A DNA stretch of 64,000 nt from RHKX01 sp963784885 (GTDB lineage Bacteria; Actinomycetota; Thermoleophilia; Solirubrobacterales; 70-9): positions 372,001 through 436,000 of the forward strand of contig CAWATA010000002.1 in NCBI GenBank assembly GCA_963784885.1, in the 5' to 3' direction. Position numbers and translations under genes: made by a program. The notes beneath the pieces were generated by a model, which was given only the letters and a program-made list of their open reading frames with translations, did not search any database and was not told the DNA's origin. This document shows, one piece after another, positions 43,215 through 51,485 of the stretch; positions within the stretch are counted from its first letter, which is position 1; each line of letters starts with the position of its first letter.

Positions 43215-43910
43215 ATGCGGCTCGTCAAGTACCTCGCCCACTCGGGGGTCGCCTCGCGGCGGGCCTCGGAGGAGCTGATCGCCTCCGGCAGGGTCACGGT
43301 CGGCGGCGAGACCGTCGTCGATCCGGCGCGGGACGTCGATGAGGCCAGCGACGTCGCCGTCGACGGGCGCGCGGTGGGGCCGGAGCCGCGCGAGACCTGG
43401 GCCCTCAACAAGCCGCTGAACGTCACCTCGACGACCGACGAGCCCGGCCGCCGGCGCGCGGTCACCGACCTGGTCGCGTCCGAGCGCCGCCTCTACCCGG
43501 TCGGCCGGCTCGACGCCGACTCGACCGGGCTGATCCTGCTCACCAACGACGGCGAGCTCGCGAACCTGCTGACCCATCCCCGCTACGAGGTGCCGAAGAC
43601 CTATCGGGCTCGGCTCGTAAAGCCGATCGGCGAGCGCGAGGTCGAGCGCCTGCGGGCCGGGGTCGAGCTCGACGACGGGCCGACCGCTCCCGCGAACGTA
43701 CGGCGCAGCGGCGACCGCGAGCTCGAGATCACGATCCGCGAGGGCCGCAATCGCCAGGTCCGGCGGATGCTCGAGCAGGTCGGAAATCGGGTCGCCGCGC
43801 TGGAGCGGATCCGGTTCGGATCGCTCGCGCTCGGCAACCTCCAGTCGGGCGGGTCGCGGCGGCTCTCGCGGTCGGAGCTGGAGCGGCTCTGGAAGGATGC
43901 GGGGCGATGA
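43215..43910 (+). CDS. rluB: 23S rRNA pseudouridine synthase (RluB/RsuA family)
   Basis: A 231-aa enzyme. An N-terminal S4 RNA-binding domain (RLVKYLAHSGVASRRASEEL) precedes the RsuA-type catalytic domain. The catalytic Asp is in YPVGRLDADSTGLILLTNDG, and later motifs are NLLTHPRYEVPKTYRARL and EGRNRQVRRMLEQVG. Starts 3 bp after the preceding stop. Assignment among RluB, RluE and RsuA is by context with scpAB. Confidence 0.92.
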   Translation: MRLVKYLAHSGVASRRASEELIASGRVTVGGETVVDPARDVDEASDVAVDGRAVGPEPRETWALNKPLNVTSTTDEPGRRRAVTDLVASERRLYPVGRLDADSTGLILLTNDGELANLLTHPRYEVPKTYRARLVKPIGEREVERLRAGVELDDGPTAPANVRRSGDRELEITIREGRNRQVRRMLEQVGNRVAALERIRFGSLALGNLQSGGSRRLSRSELERLWKDAGR

Positions 43911-43935
43911 TCGACCGCCGCGACAACCCGGGCCG

Positions 43936-44310
43936 TTGAGCGAGCAGCGCGTGTTCGCCCTCCGCGGTGCCGTCCAGGCCGAGGCCAACGAGCGCGAGCA
44001 GATCCTCGCCGCCACCGACGAGCTCCTCCGCGAGCTGATCCGCCGCAACGACCTCGAGCCGGAGCGGATGATCAGCTGCATCTTCACCTGCACCGACGAT
44101 CTCGACGCCGAGTTCCCGGCGGTCGCGGCCCGCAACCTCGGACTCGACGGGGTGCCGCTGCTCTGCGCGCGGGAGATCGCCGTCCCCGGTGCGATGGCGC
44201 GGGTGATCAGGACGATGCTGCACTACCACGCGCCCGCCGAGCACGTGCCCGGCCACGTCTACCTCGGCGCCGCCGCGGCGCTGCGGTCGGACCTCGGCTC
44301 GGCCCAGTGA
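43936..44310 (+). CDS. aroH: Chorismate mutase, AroH class
   Basis: A 124-aa trimeric enzyme converting chorismate to prephenate. FALRGAVQAEANEREQILAA and MISCIFTCTDDLDAEFPAVA, with ARNLGLDGVPLLCAREIAVP, match the Bacillus AroH fold, including the active-site Arg of the RGA motif. TTG 43936 is chosen because it gives the family N terminus; an in-frame ATG at 43897 would lie inside rluB. It feeds the TyrA step encoded downstream. Confidence 0.93.
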   Translation: MSEQRVFALRGAVQAEANEREQILAATDELLRELIRRNDLEPERMISCIFTCTDDLDAEFPAVAARNLGLDGVPLLCAREIAVPGAMARVIRTMLHYHAPAEHVPGHVYLGAAAALRSDLGSAQ

Positions 44311-44319
44311 GGAGCTGAG

Positions 44320-45411
44320 ATGCCCGTCCGCTACGCGAAGAAGCTCGACGAGTTGCCCCACTACGAGGGTGGGATGGACATCGACCGCGCCCGGCGCACC
44401 TACGAGGCCTCGGACGTGATCAAGCTCGCCTCGAACGAGTCCCCGTGGGGCCCGCACCCGGCGGTGCTGGAGGCGATCCAGGCCGCTGCCGCCGCTTCGA
44501 ACCGCTACCCGGACCAGTACGCGTCGCTGCTGCGCCGGCGCCTCGCCGACCGCTACGAGGTCGAGCCGGGTGCGATCGCCGTCTCGAACGGCTCCTGCGA
44601 GATCCTCCTCGCCGCCGCTCTCGCGCTCTGCGAGCCGGGCGCGGAGATCCTCTACGCCTGGCCGTCGTTCTCGATGTATCCGCAACTCGCCCCGCTGTCG
44701 GGGGCCCGCGAGATCCGGGTCCCCCTCAACGACGCCTACGAGCACGATCTCGAGGCGATGGCCACCGAGGTGACGGCCGCCACCCAGCTCGTCATCGTCT
44801 GCAACCCGAACAACCCGACGGGCACGGCGCTGCCGGCCGCCGAGATCGCAGCGTTCCTCGACCGCGTGCCGGATCACGCCACCGTGCTCCTCGACGAGGC
44901 CTACATCGAGTTGCAGGTCCTCGACGACCCCGACGCGACCGTCGACCTGCTCCCGGAGCATCCCAACCTCGTCCTGCTGCGGACCTTCAGCAAGGTCTAC
45001 GGGCTGGCGGGCCTGAGGTGCGGATACGCGCTCGGCTCCGCCGCCTTCCGTGCCGCGGTCGACGCCGTGCGCCAGCCGTTCGACGTCAACGCGCTCGCCC
45101 AGGCCGCCGGCGCCGAGGCGTTGCTGCACGCCGACGACATGATCGGCCGCGTCGAGCGGACGATCGCCGAGCGGATCGGCGTCGAGGACGAGCTCCACGA
45201 GCTCGGCCTGAACACCGCCGCGAGCCAGACCAACTTCTCCTGGATCGACCTCGGCGGCCGCGACGAGGCCGAGATCGTGGAGGGGCTCGGCAAGCGGGGG
45301 GTGATCGTCAGGGCCGGGACCCCGCTCGGCGGCCCCGGGCACATCCGCGTCACCTACGGGACCGCGGCCGAGAACCGGCGTTTCCTCGACGCCCTCGCCG
45401 AGTTGCTCTAG
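44320..45411 (+). CDS. hisC: Histidinol-phosphate (aromatic) aminotransferase
   Basis: A 363-aa PLP aminotransferase. IKLASNESPWGPHPAVLEAI, VCNPNNPTGTALP, LLDEAYIEL and the PLP-lysine stretch LRTFSKVYGLAGLRCGYALG (Lys ~residue 225) are all present. HisC-type enzymes act on histidinol phosphate and often also on aromatic 2-oxo acids. Placement between chorismate mutase and DAHP synthase suggests a role in Phe/Tyr synthesis as well. GAGGAG lies just upstream of the ATG. Confidence 0.92.
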   Translation: MPVRYAKKLDELPHYEGGMDIDRARRTYEASDVIKLASNESPWGPHPAVLEAIQAAAAASNRYPDQYASLLRRRLADRYEVEPGAIAVSNGSCEILLAAALALCEPGAEILYAWPSFSMYPQLAPLSGAREIRVPLNDAYEHDLEAMATEVTAATQLVIVCNPNNPTGTALPAAEIAAFLDRVPDHATVLLDEAYIELQVLDDPDATVDLLPEHPNLVLLRTFSKVYGLAGLRCGYALGSAAFRAAVDAVRQPFDVNALAQAAGAEALLHADDMIGRVERTIAERIGVEDELHELGLNTAASQTNFSWIDLGGRDEAEIVEGLGKRGVIVRAGTPLGGPGHIRVTYGTAAENRRFLDALAELL

Positions 45412-45423
45412 TGCGACGGGCGG

Positions 45424-45452
45424 TTGCGGCCGTCGCGCCGCCCTGCTACAAA
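45424..45452 (+). promoter_or_regulatory. Promoter TTGCGG-17-TACAAA before the aromatic leader frame
   Basis: TTGCGG (45424-45429) and TACAAA (45447-45452) are 17 bp apart. The start would fall at ~45459, a few bases before the ATG of the leader peptide. Confidence 0.5.
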
Positions 45453-45461
45453 CCACCGACG

Positions 45462-45554
45462 ATGAGCCGGATGACGACCTCGCACCGTGCGCCCGAGAGC
45501 GCCCCGCGTCATTTCCGGCGCCTTCCGTCGTATCGCTGCTGGCGATTTAGCTAG
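45462..45554 (+). CDS. Predicted aromatic leader peptide (attenuation)
   Basis: A 30-codon frame upstream of DAHP synthase that ends HFRRLPSYRCWRFS. Two Phe, one Tyr and one Trp occur within the last 13 residues, so all three aromatic end products are sampled. A second in-frame ATG at 45471 gives a 27-residue version. It follows a predicted promoter and precedes competing hairpins, the arrangement of a ribosome-stalling attenuator. Its translation is inferred; there is no strong Shine-Dalgarno sequence, as for other unit-leading genes here. Confidence 0.6.
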   Translation: MSRMTTSHRAPESAPRHFRRLPSYRCWRFS

Positions 45555-45561
45555 GCATCCG

Positions 45562-45640
45562 GTCCGCCGTCCGCGGACGGCCCGGAGCGCAGCCCCCAGA
45601 GCACCAGCACCGCCGGCAGCGGCTTCCGAGCGCTTCCGGC
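45562..45640 (+). promoter_or_regulatory. Attenuator hairpins of the aroF leader
   Basis: Two mutually exclusive stems overlap: GTCCGC-CGTCC-GCGGAC (45562-45578) and GCCGTC-CGCG-GACGGC (45566-45581). A third hairpin pairs GCCGG-c-AGCG (45612-45621) with CGCT-t-CCGGC (45631-45640) just before the aroF ribosome binding site GAAAGG. Confidence 0.55.
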
Positions 45641-45664
45641 CTCCGACCGAAAGGCACCCGCGAG

Positions 45665-46498
45665 ATGACGACCACCACACACCAGGACGACGACCTTCCC
45701 GAGCTTCCAGGCCGACGAGGCTTCGAGGTCGCCGGCCGGACCGTCGGCGCGGGCGGCTTCACCCTGATCGCGGGTCCTTGCACGGTCGAGAGTCGTGAGC
45801 AGACGCTGGCGGTCGCCGACGCGGTCGCGGCCGACGCGGCGATGCTGAGGGGCGGCGCCTACAAGCCGCGGAGCTCGCCCTACTCGTTCCAGGGTCTCGG
45901 GCGCGAGGGGCTGGCGATACTCGCCGAGGCGCGCGAGCGCACCGGCCTGCCGGTCGTCACCGAGTTGCTCGACGTCCGCGAGCTCGAGGACGTCGCGGAG
46001 GTCGCTGACGTGATCCAGGTCGGCGCCCGCAACATGCAGAACTACCCGCTGCTGACCGAGCTCGGCCGGACCGACCGCGCGGTCCTGCTGAAGCGGGGGC
46101 TCGCGGCGACCCTCGACGAGCTCCTGATGGCGGCCGAGTACGTACTCAAGGAGGGCAACGAGCGCGTGATCCTCTGCGAGCGCGGGATCCGCTCGCACGA
46201 GACCGCCTACCGGTTCACCCTCGACCTGCTGGCGGTGCCGGCGCTGCGGGAGCGGACGTCGCTGCCGATCATCGTCGACCCGAGCCACGCACCCGGGCGG
46301 CGCGACTGGGTCGAGCCGATGTCGCTGGCGGCGGCGGCCGCGGGCGCGGACGGGATCATCGTCGAGGTTCACGACGATCCCGCGAACGCCCTCTGCGACG
46401 GCCCCCAGGCGCTCGAAGCCACCGAGTTCCCGGCCTACGCGGAGCGGGTCCGCGCCGTCGCGGAGATCGCGGGACGGGGCGCCGCGGTGGCGGTTTGA
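45665..46498 (+). CDS. aroF: 3-deoxy-7-phosphoheptulonate (DAHP) synthase, type I beta
   Basis: A 277-aa enzyme condensing PEP and erythrose-4-phosphate, the first step of aromatic amino-acid synthesis. Motifs: LIAGPCTVESREQTL, YKPRSSPYSFQG, VGARNMQNYPLL, LCERGIRSHE and IVDPSHAPGRRDW. The length fits the I-beta core without a fused ACT or chorismate mutase domain, so allosteric control may come from AroH partnering or from the leader. GAAAGG lies 9 nt upstream of the ATG. The stop overlaps tyrA. Confidence 0.94.
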   Translation: MTTTTHQDDDLPELPGRRGFEVAGRTVGAGGFTLIAGPCTVESREQTLAVADAVAADAAMLRGGAYKPRSSPYSFQGLGREGLAILAEARERTGLPVVTELLDVRELEDVAEVADVIQVGARNMQNYPLLTELGRTDRAVLLKRGLAATLDELLMAAEYVLKEGNERVILCERGIRSHETAYRFTLDLLAVPALRERTSLPIIVDPSHAPGRRDWVEPMSLAAAAAGADGIIVEVHDDPANALCDGPQALEATEFPAYAERVRAVAEIAGRGAAVAV

Positions 46499-47634
46499 GC
46501 AATGATCGCCCGGTGCCCGTCCCGTCCGGCCATCCGACCCGAATCACGGTCCTCGGCGTTGGGCTGATCGGCGGGTCGATCGGCCTCGCCGCGCGCCACC
46601 GGATCGGCGCCCGCGTGACCGGCTGGGACCCCGCGATCGCCAACGCGACCCGCGCGGTCGAGCTCGGCGCGATCGACGAGGCCGCCGACGATGCGGCGAC
46701 GGCCTGCGCGGGCGCCGAGGTCGTCTTCTGCGCGGCGCCGGTGGCGGCGCTGCCGGCCCTGGTCGAGTCGGCGCTCGCCGCGACCGGGCCCGAGGCCGTC
46801 ATCACCGACGTCGGATCGACCAAGCACGCGCTGGTCGATGCGGTGGCGGCGGCGTCCGACTCCGACCGGTTCATCGGCGGCCACCCGCTCGCCGGAGCGG
46901 AGACCGCCGGCGTCGAGAGCGCTCGCCAGGAGCTCTTCGAGGGGGCGCGGTGGTACCTGACGCCGACCGAGCGCTCCCAGGGCGTCCTCTTCGATCGGTT
47001 GCACGGGGTGATCGCCGGGATCGGCGCCCGCCCGATGGCGATCGATGCCGAGCTCCACGACCGCGAGATGGCTGCCATCTCGCACCTCCCGCACGTCCTC
47101 GCCAACGCCCTCGCCTCCGTCGCCGCCCGTTCGATCGGCAGCGAGGGGGAGCGCCGCCCCGAGGTCGGCCGGAGCTTCCGCGACGCCACCCGCGTGGCCG
47201 GGGCGAATCCGTCGATCTGGGCCGACATCTTCAGCTCGAACTCGGAGGCCGTCGCGGCTGAGATCGACGACGTGATCGCTCTGCTGGAGGAAGCCTCGGC
47301 CCTGATCCGCGACGGCGACCGGGAGCGGATCGCCGCCTGGCAGGAGGGAGCAGGGATGGACAGGCGAGCGATGCTCGAGTCCGACCTGACCGCCGCGCCG
47401 CTGGTCGAGCTCAGGGTCGCCGTCGAGAACCGGCCGGGCACCGTCGCCGAGATCGCCCTGGCGCTCGGCCGCGCCGGGGTCAACATCGAGGACATGTCGC
47501 TGTTTCCCGCCGCCGACCGCCGGACCGGCGCCATCTCACTCTGGATCGGCGGCCTCGACGAGGCCCGTCAGGCCGCCGCGGTCGTGGCGGGGCTCGGACA
47601 TGAGGTCGCCCCGATTCCAGAGGCGGGCCGATGA
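46495..47634 (+). CDS. tyrA: Prephenate dehydrogenase with ACT domain
   Basis: A 379-aa NAD(P)-dependent enzyme of tyrosine synthesis. The Rossmann motif is TVLGVGLIGGSIGLAARH (residues ~16-33), and the catalytic region holds IGGHPLAGAETAGVESA and the His in LHDREMAAISHLPHVLANAL. A C-terminal ACT domain (~300-370, VELRVAVENRPGTVAEIALA) probably senses tyrosine. TTG start overlaps the aroF stop (TTGA); GTG 46513 is an alternative. ATGA overlap with aroA. Confidence 0.92.
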   Translation: MSNDRPVPVPSGHPTRITVLGVGLIGGSIGLAARHRIGARVTGWDPAIANATRAVELGAIDEAADDAATACAGAEVVFCAAPVAALPALVESALAATGPEAVITDVGSTKHALVDAVAAASDSDRFIGGHPLAGAETAGVESARQELFEGARWYLTPTERSQGVLFDRLHGVIAGIGARPMAIDAELHDREMAAISHLPHVLANALASVAARSIGSEGERRPEVGRSFRDATRVAGANPSIWADIFSSNSEAVAAEIDDVIALLEEASALIRDGDRERIAAWQEGAGMDRRAMLESDLTAAPLVELRVAVENRPGTVAEIALALGRAGVNIEDMSLFPAADRRTGAISLWIGGLDEARQAAAVVAGLGHEVAPIPEAGR

Positions 47635-48974
47635 CGGATCGCGTCGACGCCCATTTCGCGCCGGCGGGGTCGATCGCCGGCGAGATCCTCGCCCCGCCCG
47701 ACAAGTCGATCTCCCACCGGGCGGCGCTGATCGGCGCGTTCGGGGAGGGGGAGGCCCGGATCGCCCGCTACCTCGACTCCGCCGACACCCGCAGCACCCT
47801 CGAAGCGGTCCGGGCACTCGGCGCCGAGGTCGATGCTGAGCCCGACGGCCCCGGATCGCTGGCGGTTGCGGTCACCGGCTTCGGCCTGCGTGGCACGACG
47901 GCGCCGGAGGACGCGATCGACGTCGGCAACGCCGGGACCCTGATCCGCCTGCTCGCCGGGCTCCTCGCCGGGCAGGAGGGTCGCGCCTTCGTCCTCGACG
48001 GCGACGAGTCGATCCGGAAGCGGCCGATGGGCCGGGTCGCCGAGCCGCTGCGTCAGATGGGTGCCGCGATCGAGACGGCGGATCCCGGAGGCCCTCCCGT
48101 GGCGATCGCCGGACGGCCCCTTCAGGCGATCCACTACGAGCTGCCGGTCGCGTCGGCGCAGGTGAAGTCCTGCGTGCTGCTCGCGGGCCTGCTCGCCGAC
48201 GGCCGGACCACCGTACGCGAGCCCGCCGAGACCCGCGACCACAGCGAGCGGATGCTCGCCGCCGCCGGGGCAGATGTCCGCGTCGAGCGCGAGCAACCGA
48301 GCCTGCCGACCGATCCGGTCGCGGGGACGATCGGGATCTCCCCGGCCGAGCGGCTGGTGTTGGCGCCGATGACCGTGCCCGGCGACCTCTCCTCAGCCGC
48401 GTTCCACCTCGTCGCCGGCTTGATCGCGCCCGGCGGCGACGTTCGGGTCGCCGGGGTCGGGATCAACCCGACTCGGATCGGGCTGCTCGGGATCCTCAAC
48501 CGGATGGGGGCCGGCCTCGAGGTCGTCGAGGAGGGCTTCGAGGGCGGGGAGCCCGTCGGGGCCCTGCGCGCACGCCACGGTCACCTGCAGGCGGCGCTCG
48601 TCGGACCGTCCGAGGTGGCGATGGCGATCGACGAGCTGCCGCTGGTCGGCCTGCTCGGTTGCTTCGCGGAGGGCACGACCCGGGTCGAGGGGGCCGAGGA
48701 GCTTCGCCACAAGGAATCGGACCGGATCGCCGGAGTCGTCGATGCCATCAACGCGCTCGGGGGGGAGGCCGAGGCGCTTCCGGACGGCTTCGCGGTGACC
48801 GGCACCGGGGGGCTCCGAGGCGGTGAGATGGACTCGCGCGGCGATCACCGGCTGGCGATGCTGGGAGCGGTGGCCGGTCTGGCCTCGCGCGATGGCGTGA
48901 CCGTCCGCGACTTCGGCGCCGCCCGGATCAGCTATCCGGGGTTCGAGGCCGATCTCAGGTCGCTGCTCGGCTGA
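47631..48974 (+). CDS. aroA: 3-phosphoshikimate 1-carboxyvinyltransferase (EPSP synthase)
   Basis: A 447-aa shikimate-pathway enzyme. Motifs: PPDKSISHRAALIGAFGEG (shikimate-3-phosphate and PEP binding), GNAGTLIRLLAGLLAG and ELRHKESDRIAGV. The GNAGTL and RHKESDR patterns are the usual glyphosate-site neighbourhood; sensitivity cannot be told from these alone. It ends the aroF-tyrA-aroA unit, 3 bp from the convergent membrane protein gene. Confidence 0.95.
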   Translation: MTDRVDAHFAPAGSIAGEILAPPDKSISHRAALIGAFGEGEARIARYLDSADTRSTLEAVRALGAEVDAEPDGPGSLAVAVTGFGLRGTTAPEDAIDVGNAGTLIRLLAGLLAGQEGRAFVLDGDESIRKRPMGRVAEPLRQMGAAIETADPGGPPVAIAGRPLQAIHYELPVASAQVKSCVLLAGLLADGRTTVREPAETRDHSERMLAAAGADVRVEREQPSLPTDPVAGTIGISPAERLVLAPMTVPGDLSSAAFHLVAGLIAPGGDVRVAGVGINPTRIGLLGILNRMGAGLEVVEEGFEGGEPVGALRARHGHLQAALVGPSEVAMAIDELPLVGLLGCFAEGTTRVEGAEELRHKESDRIAGVVDAINALGGEAEALPDGFAVTGTGGLRGGEMDSRGDHRLAMLGAVAGLASRDGVTVRDFGAARISYPGFEADLRSLLG

Positions 48975-48977
48975 GCG

Positions 48978-49451
48978 TCACTTCGTCAGCGCGTTGAAGG
49001 CGATCAGCGCCCCGCCGATCGCGGTCAGTCCGATCGCGCCGAGGATGGCGCGTGCCCGGGAGCCGCCGCTGGCCCGCGCGGCGACGTAGGAGTAGATCGC
49101 GAGGATCCCGAACCCGATCCACTGGGAGAGGATGAAAGCCAGCTCGAGCTTGATCAGGTCGAGGACCGCGAGCAGGAACATCGAGATCGGCAGCGACGCG
49201 ATGACGAGTCCGGTGACGGCCTCGCGGTACTCGTGCCGGATCTCGTCCCCGGTCGCCGGGCGGCGGCTGCGAATCGAGATCCCGACCCTGTCGGCGAAGA
49301 CCTCCGCCAGGGTCAGGGCGATCGCGGCACCGAGGACGTATGCGAGCACCTTCTCCGGCTGGCCCTCGACGCCCTCGAGGGCTACGTCGACCGCCAGCAC
49401 GGCGATCAGGACATAGATCGCACGGTCGGCATGTCTCGTGAAGTCGAGCAC
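48978..49451 (-). CDS. Small polytopic membrane protein of unknown function
   Basis: A 157-aa protein with GTG start and four to five hydrophobic segments (residues ~12-30, 37-55, 82-100, 103-122, 133-152). A central basic loop (GISIRSRRPATGDEIRHEYR) is present. The arrangement resembles small integral membrane proteins of the VIT1 type, but no catalytic or metal motif is evident. It is divergent from cmk by 63 bp. Confidence 0.6.
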   Translation of the reverse strand: MLDFTRHADRAIYVLIAVLAVDVALEGVEGQPEKVLAYVLGAAIALTLAEVFADRVGISIRSRRPATGDEIRHEYREAVTGLVIASLPISMFLLAVLDLIKLELAFILSQWIGFGILAIYSYVAARASGGSRARAILGAIGLTAIGGALIAFNALTK

Positions 49452-49497
49452 GGCCGCCAGCCTGACCGGGCGACCGGACGGCGCGGCCGGACCCGGC

Positions 49498-49503
49498 TAC
49501 TCT
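49498..49503 (+). promoter_or_regulatory. -10 box TACTCT for cmk
   Basis: TACTCT lies 11 nt before ATG 49515, implying a leader of about 4-5 nt. Confidence 0.4.
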
Positions 49504-49514
49504 GCTCGACGCTT

Positions 49515-50168
49515 ATGGTCATCGCCATCGACGGGCCCGCGGGGGCCGGTAAATCGACCGTCGCCCGGGCGCTCGCCGAGCGCCTCGGCTTCACCTATCT
49601 CGACTCCGGGGCCATGTACCGCAGCGTGGCGCTCGCGACGTTGCGCGCCGGCGCCGAGCCCGACGACGCCGAAGCGGTCACCGCGATCGCCCGCGACATC
49701 GACCTCCGGATCGCGCCGGGCCGGGTGGCGATCGGCGGCGAGGACGTCTCCGCGGCGATCCGTGTCCCGGAGGTCTCCGCGGCCGCATCGCGAGTCTCCG
49801 TCCATCCCGGCGTCCGCGAAGCGATGGTCGAGCGCCAGCGCGCTCTCGTCGCCGCGGGAGCGTGGGTCGCCGAAGGCCGTGACATCGGCACCGTCGTCTG
49901 TCCCGCTTCGCCGCTCAAGGTCCACCTGACGGCGTCCGAGGAGGAGCGGGCGCGGCGCCGGGCGGCCGAGACCGGCGAGGATCGCGACGCCGTCCTCGCC
50001 GCCCAGCGTGACCGCGACGCCCGCGACCGCGAGCGCGAGCACGGCGCCCTCGAGCTCGCCTCCGACGCGGTCGAGCTCGATACGACCGGCCTCGACGTCG
50101 CAGCGGTGGTCGAGCGGATCGCGGCGATCGCCGTCGAGCGCGGCCTCGCCGGCGGAGTCGCGTCGTGA
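49515..50168 (+). CDS. cmk: Cytidylate kinase
   Basis: A 217-aa nucleoside monophosphate kinase phosphorylating CMP and dCMP. P-loop DGPAGAGKSTVARALAERLG (residues ~6-25), LDSGAMYRSVAL and GRDIGTVVCPASPLKVHLTA, plus the lid region EERARRRAAE. The stop overlaps the der start (GTGA). The cmk-der pair is common in Gram-positive bacteria. Confidence 0.95.
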   Translation: MVIAIDGPAGAGKSTVARALAERLGFTYLDSGAMYRSVALATLRAGAEPDDAEAVTAIARDIDLRIAPGRVAIGGEDVSAAIRVPEVSAAASRVSVHPGVREAMVERQRALVAAGAWVAEGRDIGTVVCPASPLKVHLTASEEERARRRAAETGEDRDAVLAAQRDRDARDREREHGALELASDAVELDTTGLDVAAVVERIAAIAVERGLAGGVAS

Positions 50169-51472
50169 AGGTCGCGATCGTCGGCTACCCGAACGCGGGC
50201 AAGAGCACGCTGATCAACCGCTTGGCGGGCGGCCGCGAGGCGGTGACCCATGCCGAGGCGGGGGTGACCAGGGACCGCAAGGAGATCGACACCGAGTGGA
50301 ACGGGGTCGGGCTGACGCTGATCGATACCGGCGGGGTGGACTTCGCGGCCGAGGACTCGCTGTCGCGCTCGGTCCAGCATCAGGCGCGCGAAGCGATCGC
50401 CGACGCCGACGTGATCCTCCACGTCGTCGACGCGAGGGCCGGCCTCGGGCCCGGCGACGCCGAGGTCGCGGCCCTGCTCCGCTCCGCCTCCCAGCCGGTC
50501 GTCGTCGTCGCGAACAAGGTTGACAACCCGGCCGACGTCCACCTCGCCGCCGAGCTCAACGGACTCGGACTCGGCGAGCCGGTCGCCGTCTCCGCCACGC
50601 ACGGGCTCGGGACCGGCGACCTCCTAGATCGGATCACCTCCCACGCAGGCGACGCGGCCGGGGAGTCGAGCTCCGAGGGTCTGCCGCGAATCGCGATCCT
50701 CGGCCGCCCCAACGTCGGCAAGTCGTCCTTGCTGAACGCGCTGCTCGGAACCGAGCGCACGATCGTCAGCCCGGTCGCCGGAACGACGCGGGACTCGATC
50801 GACACCCGGGTCGAGGTCGACGGCCGCGAGGCGCTGCTGGTCGACACCGCCGGGATCCGCCGCCGGACGAAGGTGGCGGGCACGATCGACTACTACGCGC
50901 AGCTCCGCGCCGAGCGCGCGGCCGACCGGGCCGACGTCGCGATCCTCGTCTGCGACGCCTCCGAGGGCGTCACCGCCGAGGATCTCCGGATCGGCGAGCT
51001 CGCGATGAAGGCCGGCTGCGCGACCCTGGTAGTCCTCAACAAGTGGGACATCGTCGAGGTCGACCTCGACGACGCCAAGGCCCGGATCGAGCAGCGGCTG
51101 CGCCTCCGGCCGCCGGTGATCACGATCTCGGCGCTGCGAGGGCGGAACCTCCAGAAGGTGCTGCCGAAGGCACTCGAGCTGGCCGATCGGCGGGCGGCCC
51201 GGGCGCGGACTCCGGAGCTCAACAAGATCCTCGCGGCGGCGGTCGAGCGGAACCCACCGCCCTCAAGGCGTGGGCGCCGGCTGCGCCTCTACTACGCCGC
51301 CCAGGTCGGCGACGCGCCGCCGCGGATGGCGATCCAGGTCAACGACCGGACGCTGATCAACCGGGACTGGTCCTACTACCTCGAGAACCGCTTCCGGGAG
51401 GAGCTCGGTCTCGACGGGGTGCCGCTCGTCATCGACTTCGTGCCGAGACGGCGTGACCGGGGTTCCGGCTAG
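50165..51472 (+). CDS. der: Ribosome-associated GTPase Der
   Basis: A 435-aa tandem GTPase needed for 50S subunit assembly. G domain 1 has GYPNAGKSTLINRL and DTGGVDF; G domain 2 has GRPNVGKSSLLNALLG, DTAGIRRR and NKWDIVEV. A KH-like domain closes the protein (YYAAQVGDAPPRMAIQVN). GTG start overlapping cmk. Confidence 0.96.
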   Translation: MKVAIVGYPNAGKSTLINRLAGGREAVTHAEAGVTRDRKEIDTEWNGVGLTLIDTGGVDFAAEDSLSRSVQHQAREAIADADVILHVVDARAGLGPGDAEVAALLRSASQPVVVVANKVDNPADVHLAAELNGLGLGEPVAVSATHGLGTGDLLDRITSHAGDAAGESSSEGLPRIAILGRPNVGKSSLLNALLGTERTIVSPVAGTTRDSIDTRVEVDGREALLVDTAGIRRRTKVAGTIDYYAQLRAERAADRADVAILVCDASEGVTAEDLRIGELAMKAGCATLVVLNKWDIVEVDLDDAKARIEQRLRLRPPVITISALRGRNLQKVLPKALELADRRAARARTPELNKILAAAVERNPPPSRRGRRLRLYYAAQVGDAPPRMAIQVNDRTLINRDWSYYLENRFREELGLDGVPLVIDFVPRRRDRGSG

Positions 51473-51473
51473 G

Positions 51474-51479
51474 TATAAA
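51474..51479 (+). promoter_or_regulatory. -10 box TATAAA for leaderless DUF3352 gene
   Basis: TATAAA directly follows the der stop and is 6 nt before GTG 51486. It is one of the most AT-rich hexamers in the window. Confidence 0.6.
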
Positions 51480-51485
51480 CGCTCG

